Of a DNA stretch of 64,000 nt, positions 8,103-16,683 are shown in pieces. The DNA is from Stutzerimonas stutzeri. Its GTDB lineage: Bacteria; Pseudomonadota; Gammaproteobacteria; Pseudomonadales; Pseudomonadaceae. The stretch lies in contig NZ_JAAMQZ010000028.1 in the NCBI RefSeq assembly GCF_013522825.1, positions 1 to 64,000 of the forward strand, given 5' to 3'. The notes under the pieces were generated by a model. That model was not told the DNA's origin, did not search any database, and was given only the letters and a program-made list of their open reading frames with translations. A program made the position numbers and the translations under genes. Position 1 is the stretch's first letter. Every line of letters begins with the position of its first letter.

Positions 8103-8711
8103 TCAGGGTTGTCTCAGGACCTGAGCCAAAGCCTTGGGCAACTCTTCGAGCTTGAACGGCGCGCGGATATGTCCACGCAGGGTGCCGTCGGAGGCGATCA
8201 GTGCGAGGTTGCCGCTATGGGCGACACTGTAGTCGCCTTCGGTCATGCTGGCTGGAACGAACGGCAGGCCCAGTGCCTTGGATAACCTTTGCAGTTGCGT
8301 CATCTCGCCGGTCAGACCGGTAAAGCCCGCGCGGTAGTAGCCCAGATAGGTTTTCAGCTGGCTGGGCGTGTCGCGTGCCGGGTCGGCGGTGACCATCACC
8401 AGTTGCACTTGTTCGCGCAGCTCGTTCGGTAGCTGGGCGAACACCCGACGCATGTCGCTGAGCGTGGTGGGGCAGATATCCGGGCAGGCGGTGAAACCGA
8501 AGAAGACAATGTGCCAACGGTTGCGTAGCGCCTGGGTTTCGAAGGGCTGGCCGTCCTGGTCGATCAGTTCGATGTTGGGCAGGGGGCGTTCACGCGGCAG
8601 CAGCAACAGATTGGCCTCGTCCAGCAGGGCGTTGCGATCCAGGGCGAATGCCGGGAGGGTGAAGGCGAGCGTGCCGATCAGCAGGCAGCGCAAAAGTAGG
8701 GAAGCAAGCAT
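8103..8711 (-). CDS. SCO1/SenC-family copper chaperone
   Basis: Thioredoxin-fold protein of the SCO family, involved in CuA assembly of cytochrome oxidases or redox defence. 202 residues. A membrane-anchor/signal segment (LLRCLLIGTLAFTLPAFA) is followed by the copper motif CPDICPT and the distal histidine in YSVAHSGN. The start is the ATG before LASLLLRC; an upstream in-frame ATG adds 29 residues that look non-coding. Convergent with the ABC operon (8-base gap). Its presence near oxidase genes fits a role in oxidase metalation. Confidence 0.88.
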   Translation of the reverse strand: MLASLLLRCLLIGTLAFTLPAFALDRNALLDEANLLLLPRERPLPNIELIDQDGQPFETQALRNRWHIVFFGFTACPDICPTTLSDMRRVFAQLPNELREQVQLVMVTADPARDTPSQLKTYLGYYRAGFTGLTGEMTQLQRLSKALGLPFVPASMTEGDYSVAHSGNLALIASDGTLRGHIRAPFKLEELPKALAQVLRQP

Positions 8712-8803
8712 GGCGGTCTTGTTCGTCAGAGGGCTTGGCTCGACTGTAGCCCGCCGCAGTGACGGGCCATCACTATTGCCAACGCAGCAGCTTTGCAATA
8801 ATC

Positions 8804-9048
8804 GTTAAAAACGTAGGCGAGGCAGGCAAGACAAGGCAAAGACAGGCGAGAAACGTAGCGCAGCGAAGTAACAGCCGCAGGCTGGCCCGCAGGGTGAGCG
8901 CAGCGAATCACGCGGAGTTTAGTGGTCTAAATGAGCAGTACTCACTTCGTTCGCCCTTCGGGCCGCGCTGAAGCGCGTTAGCCACAAGCGGCTTGCTGAG
9001 CCTGTTTTTAACGCAGTATTGCCAACGCAGCCAGTTTTTAAGCTGTTA
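8804..9048. repeat. MITE-like repeat, copy A
   Basis: About 245 bp and nearly identical in its body to copy B at 12007: shared ACGTAGGCGAGGCAGGCAAG, GTTCGCCCTTCGGGCCGCGC and GTTTTTAACGCAGTATTGCC blocks. The ends are worn (GTTAAAAAC and GTTTTTAAGCTGTTAAC). The right end runs into the apt gene and supplies its TAA stop codon. No open reading frame, so non-autonomous. Confidence 0.8.
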
Positions 9049-9594
9049 ACGCTCTTTGAGCTCGAAAGCCGTCAGAGTAAAGGTCGGGATGCCCATATCC
9101 TGAAGTTTTTGCGAGCCGCCCAGTTCGGGCAGGTCGATGATCGCTGCGGCTTCGTATATCTGTGCGCCCATGCGCCGCACCAGTTGGGCCGCGGCGATGA
9201 AGGTGCCGCCCGTGGCGATCAGGTCATCGAGCAGCAGTACCGAGTCACCTTCGCAGAAGCTGTCGGCATGGACCTCGAGAAAGGCTTCGCCATACTCGCT
9301 CTGGTAGGACTCGACCAGTACATCAGCGGGGAGCTTGCCTTTCTTGCGGAATAGAATCAGCGGCTTGTTCAACTCGTAGGCGATGATCGAGCCGATGATG
9401 AAGCCGCGCGCATCTAGGGCGCCAACGTGGCTGAAATCGGTTTCGACGTAGCGCTGGATCAGGCTGTCGGCGACCATGCGCAGGGCCTTGGGCGACTGCA
9501 GCAGTGGGGTGATATCCCGAAACACCACACCGGGCCCTGGGAAGTTGGGAACGGGACGAATCAGTTTCTTGATCGTGAATTCATCGAAAATCAT
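9046..9594 (-). CDS. apt: Adenine phosphoribosyltransferase
   Basis: Purine salvage: adenine + PRPP to AMP + pyrophosphate, cytoplasmic. 182 residues. The PRPP-binding loop is VLLLDDLIATGGT, and RPVPNFPGPGVVFRDITPLL is the typical N-terminal block. The stop codon overlaps the end of repeat copy A. Divides the strand with anr directly upstream (12-base gap), as I recall for other pseudomonads (apt-anr-hemN). Confidence 0.95.
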   Translation of the reverse strand: MIFDEFTIKKLIRPVPNFPGPGVVFRDITPLLQSPKALRMVADSLIQRYVETDFSHVGALDARGFIIGSIIAYELNKPLILFRKKGKLPADVLVESYQSEYGEAFLEVHADSFCEGDSVLLLDDLIATGGTFIAAAQLVRRMGAQIYEAAAIIDLPELGGSQKLQDMGIPTFTLTAFELKER

Positions 9595-9606
9595 GGTGGG
9601 GCTCCT

Positions 9607-10341
9607 TCAGGCGTCCATGTTTCCGCCAGCCAGCGCGCACAAGCGGATGGAGTCGAGGATACGCACTTCCTTGCCTTCCGCCTCCAGCAGGCCGCTTGCC
9701 TGGCAACGGGTGAAAACCCTGGAAACGGTTTCGACTGCCAGCCCCAGATAGCTGCCGATTTCGTTGCGTGACATGGGCAGGCGGAAGTGGTTGGCGGAGA
9801 AGCCACGTGCGCTGAAGCGGGCCGACAGGTTGATCAGAAAGGTGGCGATGCGCTCATCGGCGGTTTTCTTCGAGAGCAGCAGCATCATTTGCTGATCGTC
9901 GCGGATTTCGCGGCTCATGATACGCATCAACTGACGGCGCAGCTGTGGCAACAGGACGCTGAGTTCATCGAGACGCTCGAAAGGAATTTCGCAAACCGAA
10001 GTGGTTTCCAGAGCCTGTGCCGAGACCGGGTAGGTTTCGGTGTCCATGCCGGAAAGCCCGACCATTTCGCTGGGCAGATGAAAACCGGTGATCTGCTCTT
10101 CTCCGGTGTCGGTGACGCTGAAGGTGCGCAGAGCGCCGGAGCGGATCGCGAACACGGAGTTGAACGTATCCCCCTGGCGAAACAGCATTTCCCCCTTCTT
10201 CAAAGGACGTCCACGCTTGACGATCTCATCCAGAGCGTCCATGTCCTGCATGTTCAGCGAAAGCGGCAGGCACAGGCCGGACAGGCTGCAATCCTTGCAA
10301 TGAGCTTGCCGCTGTGTGCGGGCCTTGATCGACTCGGACAT
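9607..10341 (-). CDS. anr: Oxygen-sensing FNR-type regulator ANR
   Basis: Global activator for low oxygen. 244 residues. The iron-sulfur ligands are C15, C18, C24 and C117 (HCKDCSLSGLC and TSVCEIP). The cyclic-nucleotide-like beta barrel covers about 40-130 (LKKGEMLFRQGD). A dimer helix and a helix-turn-helix with the recognition helix VETVSRVF follow; E, S and R are the FNR-type DNA-reading residues that match TTGAT-N4-ATCAA sites. Such sites stand before hemN (11890) and before the second cco operon (25636). The four cysteines separate it from Dnr/Crp proteins. Confidence 0.95.
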   Translation of the reverse strand: MSESIKARTQRQAHCKDCSLSGLCLPLSLNMQDMDALDEIVKRGRPLKKGEMLFRQGDTFNSVFAIRSGALRTFSVTDTGEEQITGFHLPSEMVGLSGMDTETYPVSAQALETTSVCEIPFERLDELSVLLPQLRRQLMRIMSREIRDDQQMMLLLSKKTADERIATFLINLSARFSARGFSANHFRLPMSRNEIGSYLGLAVETVSRVFTRCQASGLLEAEGKEVRILDSIRLCALAGGNMDA

Positions 10342-10444
10342 AGGTAATCCTGAAAAACCTTACGAGATTTGCGCAAGGTTAACTCAGGCAGCCGGCTTAG
10401 GCCAATTGCACAACAGTCGCAGGGTTATCGATCGGCAATCAGAC

Positions 10445-11830
10445 TCAGAAAGCCTGGGAAAGGCGTTTGGGATGGTGTTCGGGTAGCAGGTAATGATCGA
10501 ACTGCATGCACAGCGCACGGACCAGCAGGCGGCCCGCGGGCAGCACGGCGATGGTGTCTTTGCTCAACTGGATGAGACCGTCGCTGGCCATCTGTTCCAG
10601 GGTTGGCCAGGCTGACTTGAAGTAATCCCTGAAGTTGATGTTGAACGTGCGTTCGATCACTTCGAAGCGCAGCTCGAACTCGCAGATGAAGCTCTGAATC
10701 ACTTGCCGCCGGATGCGGTCGTCTTCGTTGCAGCGCAGGCCTCGGTTGGTGGCGAGCTGCTCCTGATCCAGAGACTGCTGGTAGAGGCTTATGTCAGTGT
10801 TGTTCTGGCAGTACAGGTCGCCGATCTGGCTGATGGCCGAGACTCCCAGTCCGATCAGGTCGCAATGGCCATGCGTGGTGTAACCCTGGAAATTGCGGGT
10901 AAGGGTGCCGTCTTCCTGGGCCATTGCCAGCTCGTCATCTGGCAGGGCGAAATGATCCATGCCGATGTAGCGATAGCCGGAATGGGTGAGCCCTTCCACG
11001 CCGACTTGCAGCATCGCCAGCTTCTCTGCCTCGCCAGGTAGCTCTGCGGCATTGATTCGACGCTGCCCCTGAAAACGTTCGGGATCATGGCTATAGCTGA
11101 ACAGCGATACGCGGTCCGGCTGCATCGCCATGACGTTCTTCACGGTTTGCGCGAAGCGTTCGGGTGTCTGCAGGGGCAGGCCGTAGAGCAGGTCGATGTT
11201 GATCGAACGGTATTGCAGGGTTCGGGCGGCTTCGATGATCGCCTGGGTCTGCTCCAGCGTCTGCATTCGATTGATTGCGCGCTGGACCTCGGGGTCCAGT
11301 GCCTGCACGCCGATGCTGATGCGGTTGAAGCCCAGTTCACGGAGCAGGCCCATGGTCGACCAGTCGGCCTCGCGCGGGTCGATTTCGATGCTGAAGTCAC
11401 CGTGGTCGTCGTCCTGCAGATTGAAATGCGCACGCAGATGCGCCATCAGGCGCCGCAGTTCGTCATGGCTGAGGAAAGTTGGCGTGCCACCGCCAAAGTG
11501 CAGCTGTTCGACCACCTGATCAGGCCCAAGGTGGCGGGCGATCATTTCGATCTCCCTTTCCAGGCGCTGCAGATAGGGCAGTGCGCAGCCGCGGTCCTTG
11601 GTGATGACCCTGTTGCGCGTGCAGTAGTGGCAGGCATTGGCGCAAAACGGCAGGTGCACATACAGCGAGAGCGGGCGTTTGGCATGGCGACTGCTACGCA
11701 GGGCATGCAGAAGGTCGAAGGAGCCGACCTTGTCATTGAACTGGAGGGCAGTCGGATACGAGGTATAGCGCGGCCCGGTCTGATCGTAGTTACGGATCAG
11801 GTCGGTATTCCAGCGAATGACGTCGAGCAT
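10445..11830 (-). CDS. hemN: Oxygen-independent coproporphyrinogen III oxidase
   Basis: Radical SAM enzyme of haem synthesis that works without oxygen. 461 residues. Y57, H59 and the cluster cysteines C63, C67, C70 (CANACHYC) are present, followed by HFGGGTPTFL, the IEIDPRE block and GHCDLIGLGVSAISQ. Oddity: residue 72 is Arg where E. coli HemN has a fourth conserved Cys (C71), within CTRNRV instead of the usual CxCNKV; the later FSYSHDPERF segment also differs from the common NYAHLPERF. An ANR box lies 60 bases upstream. Either a divergent working HemN or one with altered activity. Confidence 0.88.
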   Translation of the reverse strand: MLDVIRWNTDLIRNYDQTGPRYTSYPTALQFNDKVGSFDLLHALRSSRHAKRPLSLYVHLPFCANACHYCTRNRVITKDRGCALPYLQRLEREIEMIARHLGPDQVVEQLHFGGGTPTFLSHDELRRLMAHLRAHFNLQDDDHGDFSIEIDPREADWSTMGLLRELGFNRISIGVQALDPEVQRAINRMQTLEQTQAIIEAARTLQYRSINIDLLYGLPLQTPERFAQTVKNVMAMQPDRVSLFSYSHDPERFQGQRRINAAELPGEAEKLAMLQVGVEGLTHSGYRYIGMDHFALPDDELAMAQEDGTLTRNFQGYTTHGHCDLIGLGVSAISQIGDLYCQNNTDISLYQQSLDQEQLATNRGLRCNEDDRIRRQVIQSFICEFELRFEVIERTFNINFRDYFKSAWPTLEQMASDGLIQLSKDTIAVLPAGRLLVRALCMQFDHYLLPEHHPKRLSQAF

Positions 11831-11889
11831 CGTGCGTTCTCGGATTGACTGCAGTGGCCGGATTCTAGGGGGGGCACACAGGTACAGAC

Positions 11890-11903
11890 TTGACCTGTAT
11901 CAA
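11890..11903 (-). promoter_or_regulatory. ANR/FNR box upstream of hemN
   Basis: On the minus strand it reads TTGAT-ACAG-GTCAA, one base from the FNR/ANR consensus TTGAT-N4-ATCAA. It is centred about 66 bases before the hemN start codon, the right distance for activation under low oxygen by the neighbouring anr product. Confidence 0.8.
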
Positions 11904-12006
11904 GCCAGCCCGGACCCCGTCCGGAGCCTTGTGACGAGTGGCATGAAGGAGGGAGATTTATTGGCGCGTATGGGGTCGGATTGTCAAACTGCGGTCCACA
12001 GACCGC

Positions 12007-12252
12007 AACAGGCCGTTGAAAAACGTAGGCGAGGCAGGCAAGACAAGGCAAAAACAGGCGAGAAACGTAGCGCAGCGAAGTAACAGCCGCAGGCTGGCCC
12101 GCAGCGAATCACGCGAAGTTTAGTAGTCTAAATGAGCAGTACTCACTTCGTTCGCCCTTCGGGCCGCGCTGAAGCGCGTTAGCCGCAAGCGGCTTGCCGG
12201 GCCTGTTTTTAACGCAGTATTGCCAACGCAGATAGTTTTTCAACAGCCTGTT
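12007..12252. repeat. MITE-like repeat, copy B (best preserved)
   Basis: 246 bp bounded by AACAGGCCGTTGAAAAAC (12007-12024) and GTTTTTCAACAGCCTGTT (12235-12252), an 18-bp terminal inverted repeat with one mismatch. No coding capacity. It ends 22 bases before the nadE Shine-Dalgarno and so forms the nadE upstream region. Shares its body with copies at 8804 and 22259. Confidence 0.85.
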
Positions 12253-12286
12253 AACTGAATTGTTCGTTTATCGAAGGAGTAAGCCA

Positions 12287-13123
12287 ATGCAAGGTCGTCA
12301 GCAGCAGATCGCTGCCGCACTCGATGTGTGTCCGCCTTTTGACGGGCCCGAGGCTGTTCAGGCTGAAATCAACCGGCGGGTGGCTTTCATCCAGGCATGC
12401 CTGCGCGAGTCCGGATTGAAAACTCTGGTGCTTGGCATCAGCGGCGGGGTCGATTCGACCACCGCAGGGCTGCTCGCGCAACGGGCGGTGGAAGGCATGC
12501 GTGCGGCGGGTGAAGGCGATGATTATCGATTCATCGCGGTGCGACTGCCTTATCAGGTGCAGCACGACGAGGACGAAGCGCAGCTAGCGGTGGATAGCAT
12601 CGGGCCGGATGAATGCCATACGGTGAATATCGGCGCGGCGGTCCTGGGGCTTTCGCGCGCGACAGAGGCGCTGGAGCCCCTGGCGGATGCTGCGCGGGAT
12701 TTTGTGCTGGGTAATACCAAGGCGAGGATGCGCATGGTGGCGCAGTACACCATCGCCAATGCGCGTCAGGGCCTGGTCATCGGTACCGACCATGCGGCCG
12801 AGGCGGTGATGGGCTTTTTCACCAAGTTCGGCGACGGCGCCTGCGACCTGACGCCCCTGGCAGGGTTGGTCAAAGGCCAGGTCCGGGAGCTTGCCGCAGC
12901 GCTGGGGGCTCCGTCACAACTGGTACACAAGGTGCCCACCGCCGATCTGGAAGAACTCAAGCCCGGCAGGCCGGACGAAGACGCCTACGGCGTGAGCTAC
13001 GAGCAGATCGACGCCTTCCTGCAGGGCTTCGAGGTCTCGGACGAGGCCGCGCGAATCATTATCGAGACCTATGACAAGTCGCAGCACAAGCGGGAAATGC
13101 CGAAAGAGCCGGAGAGGCGATAA
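12287..13123 (+). CDS. nadE: NH3-dependent NAD+ synthetase
   Basis: Last step of NAD synthesis: nicotinate adenine dinucleotide + ATP + ammonia to NAD+. 278 residues; no glutaminase domain, so ammonia-dependent. PP-loop SGGVDSTTAG at about 50-59, the substrate segment VIGTDHAAEAVMGFFTKFGDGACDL, and KVPTADLEELKPGRPDE. The start ATG at 12287 follows a clear GAAGGAG; an in-frame codon at 12260 has none. The upstream region is occupied by repeat copy B, so the promoter lies either inside the repeat or beyond it. Confidence 0.95.
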   Translation: MQGRQQQIAAALDVCPPFDGPEAVQAEINRRVAFIQACLRESGLKTLVLGISGGVDSTTAGLLAQRAVEGMRAAGEGDDYRFIAVRLPYQVQHDEDEAQLAVDSIGPDECHTVNIGAAVLGLSRATEALEPLADAARDFVLGNTKARMRMVAQYTIANARQGLVIGTDHAAEAVMGFFTKFGDGACDLTPLAGLVKGQVRELAAALGAPSQLVHKVPTADLEELKPGRPDEDAYGVSYEQIDAFLQGFEVSDEAARIIIETYDKSQHKREMPKEPERR

Positions 13124-13172
13124 AGGCACTGGAGAGTGGATGATCTGACCTCTAGAAGCTGAGGTCTTGCTC

Positions 13173-13270
13173 GTCGGATTACGCCTTCAAGCCGTCGGAT
13201 TACGCCTTCGGCTAATCCGACCTACAAATGGCTGGGTTTCGTAGATCGGGTCACGCTTCATCGACCCGAC
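13173..13270. repeat. REP-like hairpins between nadE and the cco assembly operon
   Basis: GTCGGATTACGCCTTC is repeated at 13173 and 13194. The second copy closes a hairpin GTCGGATT...AATCCGAC (13194-13221), followed by CGGGTC...GACCCG. It lies between convergent genes and probably serves as a transcript end. Confidence 0.6.
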
Positions 13271-13304
13271 GAGCGGATCGGAAAACAGCGACAAGCTGCA
13301 AGCC

Positions 13305-13988
13305 TCAGTGCCCCATCAGCCACTGCTGATGCGGGCCGGGGAGGGTCCAGAGGCCGAAGAGAATGACCATGATGCCGCCGGCCATGCGCACACCACGCTT
13401 GCGCAGCAGTGCGGTCATGCGTTCGGCGGCCAGGCCGGTGGCCAGCAGGACCGGCCAGGTGCCGATACCGAAGGCCAGCATCAGCAGGGCGCTGTCGAGT
13501 GCATCGCCCTGGCTCGCGCTCCAGAGCAGGGTGCTGTAGACCAGGCCGCAGGGCAGCCAGCCCCAGAGCGCACCAAGAAACAGCGCCTGCGGCAGGTTAC
13601 GCACCGGCATGAGGCGACTGGCGATGGGCTGCAGGTGTCGCCACAGGCCGCGTCCCATGGCTTCGATGCGCGTCAGGCCACTCCACCAGCCGGCCAGATA
13701 CAGGCCCATGGCAATCAGCAGCAGCGCCGCCACGACCCGCAGCGCCATCGCCGCCGGGCTTTTGGCAACCGCCCAGCCGGCCAGACCGACAATCAGGCCG
13801 GCGGCGGCGTAGCTCAGTATCCGGCCAAGGTTGTAGGCAAACAGCAAACGCAGGCGCTTGCCGCGCTGTTCGGCAGGAATGGCCATGGTCAGAGCACCCA
13901 TCAGGCCGCCGCACATGCCCAGGCAGTGTCCACCGCCGAGCAGGCCGAGGACAAAGGCGGACAGCAGCAAGGGCAACAGCTCAGTCAC
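13305..13988 (-). CDS. TauE/SafE-like (sulfite exporter / UreH-like) membrane protein
   Basis: Integral inner-membrane protein of 227 residues with about six hydrophobic segments. It carries the family signature LGGGHCLGMCGGLMG near the N-terminus and WGWLPCGLVYSTLLWS in the middle. The conserved His/Cys pairs suggest metal (copper) or thiol handling. Start chosen as GTG at 13988, overlapping the end of ccoS by 8 bases; a longer ORF adds 40 residues over ccoS. Being last in the ccoGHIS block, a role in copper supply or maturation of the cbb3 oxidase is inferred. Confidence 0.8.
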   Translation of the reverse strand: MTELLPLLLSAFVLGLLGGGHCLGMCGGLMGALTMAIPAEQRGKRLRLLFAYNLGRILSYAAAGLIVGLAGWAVAKSPAAMALRVVAALLLIAMGLYLAGWWSGLTRIEAMGRGLWRHLQPIASRLMPVRNLPQALFLGALWGWLPCGLVYSTLLWSASQGDALDSALLMLAFGIGTWPVLLATGLAAERMTALLRKRGVRMAGGIMVILFGLWTLPGPHQQWLMGH

Positions 13989-14187
13989 GCTTGGTTTTCT
14001 CGTCGTCGTTTTGTGCGGCCTGGTCGATGCCGGCCCGGTGCTTGGGATCTTCGTCGTCGAATAGAATGCTGTGTGCCGGGCTATCGAGGTCCTCGTACTG
14101 GCCGGCATCGACGGCCCAGAAGAATACCCAGATGGCCAGAGCCACCAGCACGACCGCGACGGGGATCAGGATATAGAGCGCGGCCAT
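13981..14187 (-). CDS. ccoS: cbb3 oxidase maturation protein CcoS
   Basis: 68 residues: one membrane segment (MAALYILIPVAVVLVALAIWVFFWAV), then the short CcoS signature WAVDAGQYEDLDSPAHSIL and an acidic cytoplasmic tail. Needed in other bacteria to insert haem or copper into the cbb3 oxidase. Start at the second in-frame ATG, where CcoS proteins begin. Lies between ccoI (49 bases) and the TauE/SafE-like gene (overlap). Confidence 0.88.
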   Translation of the reverse strand: MAALYILIPVAVVLVALAIWVFFWAVDAGQYEDLDSPAHSILFDDEDPKHRAGIDQAAQNDDEKTKRD

Positions 14188-14236
14188 GGAGCCTCCGGAA
14201 AATGCTGTGACGCAGGGCAAGCGAGTGTCGCTCATC

Positions 14237-16675
14237 CTACTTCAGGCTGATCGGGTTCGGCGCGTCAGGCGCCTTCGGTAGCCGGGTCAGTCTCAGTGCG
14301 TTGAGCACCACCAGGAGCGAGCTGGCGGACATGCCCAGCGCAGCCCATAGCGGCGTCACCCAACCAATAGCGGCAAACGGCAGGATCAGGCCGTTGTAAA
14401 GGGTCGCCCAGCTCAGGTTTTCGACAATGATACGCCGGCTGCGGCGCGCCAGGCTGAAAGCCTGCACCAGGCTGTCGAGGCGGTTGGAGAGCAATACCGC
14501 ATCGGCGCTGGTCTTGGCCAGGTCGGTGGCAGAGCCCATCGCCACGCTGATGTCGGCGGCGGCGAGAACCGGTACATCGTTGACCCCGTCACCGAGCATC
14601 AGCACGCGATGGCCTTCGCTCTGCAAGCGCTGCAGATGGTCGAGTTTGTCGGCGGGGGTCAGCCCGCTACGGGCCTCGTCGATGCCCAGCTGGCGTGCGA
14701 TATCGGCGACCATCGGCGAGCTGTCGCCAGACAGCAGCAGCGTGCGCCAGCCACGGCGATGGCAGGCTTGCACCAGGGCCGGGGCGTCGTCGCGCAGGCG
14801 GTCATCGAGTACCAGCCAGGCCAGCGGCCCCCGTGTGTCACCCAATAGCAGCCATTGGCCCTGATTGCCGGGAATCTCGGGCGTAGCTCCGGCATAGCCG
14901 GCAGCGACGAAGCCGGGCTGGCCGATGCGCAGCAGTCGCCCGCCCACCGAGCCCTGCAGGCCGAGGCCAGGCACGCTGTCCACCGTGTCTGCCGCTTGCG
15001 GGGCGCGGCCAAAGGCTTTCGATATCGGGTGTTCGGAGCGGTTTTCCAATGCGGCAGCCAGGGCCAGGCAGGCGTCGGCATCCAGATCGGTTAGGGGACG
15101 AATCTCGCTCAGGGTCAGACGGCCTTCGGTGAGGGTGCCGGTTTTGTCGAAGATCACCGTATCGATGTGATTGAGGCCTTCCAGAACGTGCCCACGGGTG
15201 AGCAGCAGGCCGAGCTTGTGCAGCGTGCCGGTGGCGGCGGTGAGCGCAGTCGGTGTGGCCAGAGACAGGGCGCAGGGGCAAGTGGCGACCAGCAGTGCGA
15301 GCACTACCCAGAAGGCCCGTTGCGGATCGATCTGCCACCAGACGATGCCGACGACGGCGGCAGTCAGCAGTACTACCAGCAGGAACCATTGCGCGACGCG
15401 GTCGGCCAGTTCGGCGAGGCGAGGCTTGTCCGACTGGGCGCGTTCCAGCAGGCGGACAATGGCGGACAGCCGGGTATCGTCGCCGAGTGCCTGCACCTGG
15501 ACCGTCAATGGACCTTCGACGTTCAGTGTGCCGGCGGTGACCAGATCGCCGATGCCGCGCGCCTGCGGCAGGTACTCGCCGGTCAGGACCGATTCGTCGA
15601 TGCTCGATTGTCCGTTGAGAATACGGCCATCGGCCGGGACGAGGGCGCCAGGTTGCACCAGTATCCGATCACCCACGCACAGCTCGCTGAGCAGGATACG
15701 GGCGGTTTGCTCGTCTTCGTCCAGCTTCAGGCAGGATGCCGGCAGCAGGTTGACCAGTTGCGCGGTCGCCGCCGCCGTGCGCTCGCGTGCGCGGCGCTCC
15801 AGATAGCGTCCGGTGAGCAGGAACAGGGCGAACATGCCCACGGCATCAAAATACAGCTCGCCCTGGCCGGTCACGGTGGACCAGATGCCGGCCAGGTAGG
15901 CGCCGCCGATGGCCAGTGAAACCGAGACGTCCATGGTCAGGTGGCGCGTGCGCAGGTCGCGCAGGGCACCCTTGAAGAAATCGGTACAGCAATAGAACAC
16001 GATGGGCGTGGTGAGCAGCAGCGCGGTCCAGCGCAGGGTAACGAAGAAGCTTTCCGAAAGGTCCAGGTTGAATTCGGGCCAGGTGGCCATGGTCGCCATC
16101 ATCACCTGCATCCAGAGCAATCCCGTCACGCCGATCTGGCGCAGGCTGCGGCGATTCTCGCTGGCCAGCCGTTCCGCGACCTGATCGGCCCGGTAGGGAT
16201 GCGCGGCATAGCCGATACGTCGAAGCTCGGCGAGCAACTCGCTGAGTGGCAGACGGCTATCGCTCCAGCGCACCTGCAGACGGTGATTGGACAGGTTCAG
16301 GTTCGCCTCGGCGATGCCGTCGAGGCCGAGCAGATGCCGCTCGATCAGCCAGCCGCAGGCGGCGCAGCTGATGCCTTCGATCATCAGCGCGGTGCTGGCG
16401 AGATCACCTTCATGTTGCACGAAGGGTTGCTGGACGTCTTTACGGTCGTACAGCGCCAGCTCATCGGACAATGCTTGGGGGAGAGCGCCTGGGTTGGTCG
16501 AGGTGTCGCTGCGGTGCAGGTAATAGCTTTCCAGGCCGGCGCTGACGATGGCCTCGGCGACTGCCTGGCAACCGGGGCAGCACATGGCCCGCGTCTCGTC
16601 GAGTACGCGGGCGTGCCAGGTGCTGCCGGCGGGAACCGGCAGACCACAGTGATAGCAGGGAAGAGGATGTGCCAT
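14237..16675 (-). CDS. ccoI: Copper-translocating P-type ATPase for cbb3 assembly
   Basis: Exports Cu+ for incorporation into the cbb3 oxidase (CcoI/FixI type). 812 residues. The N-terminal cysteine cluster (CYHCGLP and CCPGC) is followed by a heavy-metal-associated domain with SCAACGWLIE, the transmembrane CPC motif (ATCPCALSLATP), the phosphorylation site DKTGTLTEG, and the hinge MLGDGVNDVP. Ends 49 bases before ccoS; preceded by ccoH (8-base gap). The CPC motif and extra N-terminal cysteines mark it as FixI-type rather than a detoxifying CopA. Confidence 0.95.
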   Translation of the reverse strand: MAHPLPCYHCGLPVPAGSTWHARVLDETRAMCCPGCQAVAEAIVSAGLESYYLHRSDTSTNPGALPQALSDELALYDRKDVQQPFVQHEGDLASTALMIEGISCAACGWLIERHLLGLDGIAEANLNLSNHRLQVRWSDSRLPLSELLAELRRIGYAAHPYRADQVAERLASENRRSLRQIGVTGLLWMQVMMATMATWPEFNLDLSESFFVTLRWTALLLTTPIVFYCCTDFFKGALRDLRTRHLTMDVSVSLAIGGAYLAGIWSTVTGQGELYFDAVGMFALFLLTGRYLERRARERTAAATAQLVNLLPASCLKLDEDEQTARILLSELCVGDRILVQPGALVPADGRILNGQSSIDESVLTGEYLPQARGIGDLVTAGTLNVEGPLTVQVQALGDDTRLSAIVRLLERAQSDKPRLAELADRVAQWFLLVVLLTAAVVGIVWWQIDPQRAFWVVLALLVATCPCALSLATPTALTAATGTLHKLGLLLTRGHVLEGLNHIDTVIFDKTGTLTEGRLTLSEIRPLTDLDADACLALAAALENRSEHPISKAFGRAPQAADTVDSVPGLGLQGSVGGRLLRIGQPGFVAAGYAGATPEIPGNQGQWLLLGDTRGPLAWLVLDDRLRDDAPALVQACHRRGWRTLLLSGDSSPMVADIARQLGIDEARSGLTPADKLDHLQRLQSEGHRVLMLGDGVNDVPVLAAADISVAMGSATDLAKTSADAVLLSNRLDSLVQAFSLARRSRRIIVENLSWATLYNGLILPFAAIGWVTPLWAALGMSASSLLVVLNALRLTRLPKAPDAPNPISLK

Positions 16676-16683
16676 CGAATCGG

